From positions 1 to 7,570 of the forward strand of contig CAIMNT010000015.1 in the NCBI GenBank assembly GCA_903842855.1: a stretch of DNA of 7,570 bases, given 5' to 3'. A program made the translations under genes and the position numbers. The stretch comes from an uncultured Actinomycetes bacterium (GTDB lineage: Bacteria > Actinomycetota > Actinomycetes > Nanopelagicales > Nanopelagicaceae). The notes beneath the pieces were generated by a model. The model saw only the letters and a list, made by a program, of their open reading frames with translations. It did no database searches and was not told the DNA's origin. This document shows, piece after piece, positions 6,955 through 7,570 of this stretch (positions are counted from its first letter, which is position 1; every line of letters begins with the position of its first letter).

Positions 6955-7329
6955 CTATAACTTGCGCAATTGGCTCGCTTCCACTTGCCAACGACTTGCA
7001 AGACCTGTGGGAGCTTGCCAGAAGCGACGTCTAACCGCCCCATCAATGGCAACCCAGTCATCTATCCCTAACCGCAGAGCTCTCTTTCTCGCCGCAGCAA
7101 GCCAGACCGCAATATCCAAAGTATCAACCTCCCGTTTTTTCCCTCTTCCTTGCAAACGGTCGACCACGATACGAAATTCAACAACTACATCACCGCTAGG
7201 AAGAACCCGTTCCTGTGGTTGGTTACTTACTCGACCTTCGAGAAGAACCTCGTTACGCGGATTTCGCATCGGCTGATCGGCATCACTTGCCTCACTCTCT
7301 CTCTTCGATTTTTTAGATATTACACTCAT
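6955..7329 (-). CDS. SSB-like single-stranded DNA-binding protein without acidic tail
   Basis: A 124-residue protein with one OB fold of the bacterial SSB family. After a charged, probably flexible N-terminus (1-24), the pattern follows SSB: NEVLLEGRV (26-34), LPSGDVVVEFRIVVDR (43-58), a basic loop GRGKKRE (61-67), VDTLDIAVW (68-76), the helix about 79-88, GIDDWVAIDGAVRRR (88-102) and the last strand to the C-terminus. In classical SSB the OB fold is followed by a Gly/Pro-rich linker and an acidic tail that recruits partners; here the protein stops at QLRKL, with neither. Similar short proteins occur near tlyA in other actinobacteria, so this is probably a paralogue and not the main replication SSB. 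The ATG at 7329 has a strong RBS; M21 is an alternative start without one. First gene of the series after the rRNA terminator. Confidence 0.85.
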   Translation of the reverse strand: MSVISKKSKRESEASDADQPMRNPRNEVLLEGRVSNQPQERVLPSGDVVVEFRIVVDRLQGRGKKREVDTLDIAVWLAAARKRALRLGIDDWVAIDGAVRRRFWQAPTGLASRWQVEASQLRKL

Positions 7330-7457
7330 TTAAAACCTCTCCCCTGTGAGTCACTCTTGGAATCGTGAGATGACGGTAATTTTCATCGCGCTTCCAATAA
7401 TGAGTACCGGAGAAGATTGTGGAGAAACATTGACTGTGAGTAAATGTGTAAATTGGC
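7330..7457 (-). other. Leader region between the rRNA terminator and the SSB-like gene
   Basis: About 130 non-coding bases, the longest such stretch in the window and the only likely place for the main promoter of the leftward series. I find no pair of -35 and -10 boxes that I would defend. It holds two copies of CTGTGAGT on the + strand (7344-7351 and 7434-7441), and an 11-codon frame on the minus strand (ATG at 7384-7386, TGA at 7351-7353) preceded by GGAAG. Confidence 0.4.
7336..7344 (-). promoter_or_regulatory. Ribosome binding site of the SSB-like gene
   Basis: On the minus strand GGGGAGAGG lies six bases before the ATG at 7329. It supports that start over the internal methionine at residue 21. 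Confidence 0.7.
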
Positions 7458-7459
7458 AT

Positions 7460-7508
7460 AAAAAAGAGCGCCTACGATTTGTACTTAATCAAATCATCGA
7501 CGCTCTTT
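7460..7508 (-). terminator. Intrinsic terminator of the rRNA operon
   Basis: On the minus strand, AAAGAGCG (7508-7463 outer arms) pairs with CGCTCTTT, and the stem continues inward to a GATTTG/CAAATC pairing: about 19 positions with two G-T wobbles and one G-A mismatch, closed by an eight-base loop (ATTAAGTA). Six T residues end the structure at 7465-7460. It starts only seven bases after the 5S 3' end, as expected for the end of an rrn operon. On the + strand only three T residues follow the stem, so it works mainly leftward. Confidence 0.88.
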
Positions 7509-7515
7509 ATAAATG

Positions 7516-7570
7516 ATGTCCGGCGGCGATCGACTCTCCCACAAGGTCCCCCTTGCAGTACCATCGACGC
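7516..7570 (-). rRNA. rrf: 5S ribosomal RNA, 3' part (5' part beyond window)
   Basis: Read on the minus strand, the right edge begins with GCGTCGATGGTACTGCAAGG and ends GGGAGAGTCGATCGCCGCCG then GACAT. These are the conserved 3' half of actinobacterial 5S rRNA: GATGGTACTGC, the helix IV hairpin (CAAGG/CCTTG), the GGGAGAGT segment, and the GCCGCCGGACA 3' strand of helix I. About 55 of the usual 115-120 bases are inside the window. The 16S and 23S genes are expected to the right on the same strand. The exact 3' end is uncertain by one or two bases. Confidence 0.93.

Noticed and set aside
6780..7061. Longer version of the small gene before tlyA, starting at 7061.
   Set aside because: It overlaps the SSB-like gene by over 100 bases in another frame, and the added residues do not resemble the family. 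The ATG at 6941 fits the spacing.
7430..7458. TTGACT on the + strand as a -35 box of a promoter pointing into the rRNA terminator.
   Set aside because: No acceptable -10 hexamer lies at 16-18 bases, and the direction would be antisense to 5S.

Overview
The window looks like chromosomal DNA from an actinobacterium with a small, streamlined genome and a roughly balanced base composition, well below the GC content of Streptomyces or Mycobacterium. The main reason is gene order: tlyA, nadK, recN, pyrG and xerD lie in the order found in actinobacterial chromosomes (in M. tuberculosis the Rv1693 to Rv1701 block), followed by a ParA-type ATPase. Several genes usually interspersed in that block are missing here (a SteA-like gene and mctB between recN and pyrG, and a NUDIX gene between pyrG and xerD). 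A freshwater acI / Nanopelagicales-type lineage would fit, but this is an inference from composition and compactness, not a taxonomic assignment.

Layout, left to right. Positions 1-818 (+ strand) hold the 3' part of a ParA-family ATPase gene, translationally coupled to a 133-residue protein with a ribbon-helix-helix-like C-terminal half, a candidate DNA-binding partner for the ATPase. Ten bases later the opposite strand begins. It reads leftward from the right edge as: the 3' end of a 5S rRNA gene with a strong hairpin terminator, a leader of about 130 bases, an SSB-like OB-fold gene without the acidic tail, a 53-residue conserved small protein, tlyA, nadK, recN, pyrG and xerD. The six gaps between these seven genes are 13, 7 and 59 bases, an 8-base overlap, 6 bases, and a 14-base overlap. 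I see no internal terminator, so they probably form one operon, perhaps with an extra translation or transcription entry point before nadK.

Functional themes are information processing and cell-cycle housekeeping: rRNA 2'-O-methylation (TlyA), NADP supply (NadK), double-strand break repair (RecN), CTP synthesis (PyrG), chromosome-dimer resolution (XerC/D-type recombinase) and chromosome or division positioning (ParA-like plus partner). There are no mobile elements, CRISPR arrays, tRNA genes or defence genes. The most interesting points are the ParA/RHH pair and its convergent orientation against xerD, the tail-less SSB-like protein, and the altered TlyA interdomain linker. I do not see a wholly new system in this window.
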